Shown: piece by piece, positions 49,774 through 50,641 of the stretch | How positions within the stretch are numbered: position 1 is the stretch's first letter | How the letters are laid out: each line of letters begins with the position of its first letter | Source: JACVRW01 sp046735115 | Lineage (GTDB): Bacteria > Actinomycetota > Thermoleophilia > Solirubrobacterales > Thermoleophilaceae | Reading direction: 5' to 3' | Length of the DNA: 50,641 bases | Assembly: GCA_046735115.1 (NCBI GenBank) | Contig: JBKPSR010000018.1 | Coordinates: forward strand, 1-50,641 | The notes under the pieces: generated by a model | What the model was told of the DNA's origin: nothing | What the model saw: the letters and a program-made list of their open reading frames with translations, nothing else | The model's database searches: none | Position numbers and translations under genes: made by a program

Positions 49774-50054
49774 CAGGCCGCGGTCCGCTCGGCCGTGCTC
49801 TGCTCGCCGAAGAACTCGGCGTTCAGCTCGAGTGCGTAGCCGAACTTCTCGGGCAGATCGAAGTCGGCGAAGATCGCGTCCACCGGGCACGCCTCGACGC
49901 AGGCATCGCAGTCGATGCACAGCTCGGGGTCGATGTAGAGCTGCTCGGCGGTCTCGAACTCGGGAGCGCCCGGCTTCGGATGGATGCAGTCGACAGGACA
50001 GACCTCGATGCACGAGTCGTCCTTGATGCAGGTCCCTGCGATCACATAGGTCAT
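49773..50054 (-). CDS. fdxA: 7Fe-type ferredoxin
   Basis: A 93-residue ferredoxin starting MTYVIAGTCIKDDSCIEVCP. The first cluster region ends CPVDCIH; the second is CIDCDACVEACPVDAIF, a standard 4Fe-4S motif. The overall layout matches actinobacterial FdxA with one 3Fe-4S and one 4Fe-4S cluster. A longer frame starts 36 bases upstream, but the family begins at this ATG. It lies between two reductase genes, the obvious redox partners. Confidence 0.92.
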   Translation of the reverse strand: MTYVIAGTCIKDDSCIEVCPVDCIHPKPGAPEFETAEQLYIDPELCIDCDACVEACPVDAIFADFDLPEKFGYALELNAEFFGEQSTAERTAA

Positions 50055-50058
50055 GTGC

Positions 50059-50641
50059 TCACGAAGGGTACGTACTGCGCGCACCGACAAGCTCGTCCAG
50101 CGGAACGGCTGGGTCGGCCAGTCGGCGCTCGTCGACCCCCGCGCGGGAGCGGATCAGCCGCTGGATGGCGTCGTTCACGTCCCAGACGTTCACGTTCATC
50201 CCGGCCACCACCCGGCGGTCCACGATCCAGAAGGCGACGAACTCGCGCGTCGCCGGGTCGCCGCGGAAGACGACGCGGTCCCAGCTGCTCGCGAAGCCGG
50301 AGTACTCCATCCCGACGTCGTACTGGTCGGAGAAGAAGTACGGCAGCCGCTCGTACGGTGCTTCCTGCCCGAGCATGTTGCGCGCCGCGGCGGGCCCCTG
50401 GTTGAGCGCGTTCGCCCAGTGCTCGACGCGGATGCGCTCGCCGTAGAACGGGTGCTCCGCCGCCGCTACGTCGCCGGCCGCGAACACGCCCTCGGCGTCG
50501 GTGCGCAGGCAGGCGTCGACGGACACGCCGTCGCCGACCGCGATGCCTGCCTCAACCGCCAGCCGCGTGCGCGGCTCCACCCCCACGCCAACGACGACGA
50601 AGTCGCAGTCGAGCAGGCGGTCGTCGCTCGTGCGCACGCGC
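50059..50641 (-). CDS. Ferredoxin-reductase-type FAD/NAD oxidoreductase, C-terminal part (5' end outside window)
   Basis: The visible 194 residues contain DFVVVGVGVEPRTRLAVEAG, LRTDAEGVFAAGDVAAAEHP (FAD-binding end motif) and the Reductase_C domain with RVEHWANALNQGPAAARNML, YFFSDQYDVGMEYSGFA and RVVAGMNVNVWDVNDAIQRL. This is the pyridine-nucleotide ferredoxin/rubredoxin reductase type used with oxygenases and P450s. The N-terminal FAD/NAD domains run off the window edge. It lies 4 bases upstream of the ferredoxin start. Confidence 0.9.
   Translation of the reverse strand, partial: RVRTSDDRLLDCDFVVVGVGVEPRTRLAVEAGIAVGDGVSVDACLRTDAEGVFAAGDVAAAEHPFYGERIRVEHWANALNQGPAAARNMLGQEAPYERLPYFFSDQYDVGMEYSGFASSWDRVVFRGDPATREFVAFWIVDRRVVAGMNVNVWDVNDAIQRLIRSRAGVDERRLADPAVPLDELVGARSTYPS

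Noticed and set aside
1..50641. CRISPR array, integrase or attachment-site duplication
   Set aside because: I saw no regularly spaced repeats and no recombinase or phage gene; this was by eye, so a dispersed short repeat could be missed.

Overview
The window looks like chromosomal DNA of a very GC-rich Gram-positive-type aerobe, most likely an actinobacterium; a deep lineage such as Thermoleophilia/Solirubrobacterales is plausible but not proven. The signs are strong G/C third-position bias throughout, many ATGA, GTGA or TTGA stop/start overlaps, a typical actinobacterial regulator set (TetR, PadR, MerR, MarR, large LuxR-ATPase, ECF sigma with a SnoaL domain), bacterial Ku, FprA/FdxA-like electron carriers, and lipoprotein signals. 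I saw no rRNA, tRNA, CRISPR array, prophage or complete insertion sequence.

Layout. 2-10166 (+) is one tightly packed operon-like run: the end of zwf, a GH15 glycosidase, a GMC flavoprotein with a CxxCxxCx4C cluster, NDH-2, cytochrome bd oxidase (cydAB), an aldose epimerase and a cation/proton antiporter. It reads as a sugar-oxidation-to-oxygen module. 10256-15835 (mostly -) holds a cupin, a PLP decarboxylase, two tandem Ku genes, a small ECCAFL protein, an ECF-type sigma factor and a small secreted protein. 15959-18115 has a shortened kelch-like lipoprotein, an ankyrin protein, a gene-free stretch and a 56-codon gene overlapping the MFS stop.

18112-25461 is a run of small regulator/enzyme pairs: TetR with a DHA2 efflux pump (three operators and a near-consensus promoter between them), an aldo/keto reductase, PadR with a methyltransferase, MerR with a SnoaL protein (19-bp-spacer promoter), a cupin, a collapsed flavodoxin-family pseudogene, a MmcQ/YjbR protein and a DUF202 protein. 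25583-27927 holds a secreted-repeat lipoprotein, a membrane protein, a 17-bp perfect hairpin over a start codon, and an alpha/beta hydrolase that appears frameshifted at both ends. 27917-31431 is a quinol-type nitric oxide reductase with an overlapping membrane protein carrying a transposase-like zinc ribbon, and a divergent LuxR-type regulator. 31541-34505 couples a MoaD-like protein, a zinc-ribbon acetamidase/formamidase and a PQQ-propeller lipoprotein.

34502-36328 is MarR with a divergent SDR (two operators) and a MaoC-like dehydratase of unclear start. 36454-42134 groups a membrane protein, FAD desaturase/oxidase-like protein, DUF1365 protein, CFA-synthase-like methyltransferase, SDR and DNA photolyase. 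This set resembles loci linked to singlet-oxygen/light stress and unusual (furan-type) fatty acids. The right end carries a 953-residue LuxR-ATPase regulator, DUF4242, cupin and SDR genes, a channel-like protein with an altered selectivity filter, an RDD protein with a partner, and an FprA-ferredoxin-reductase electron-transfer cluster that runs off the window.
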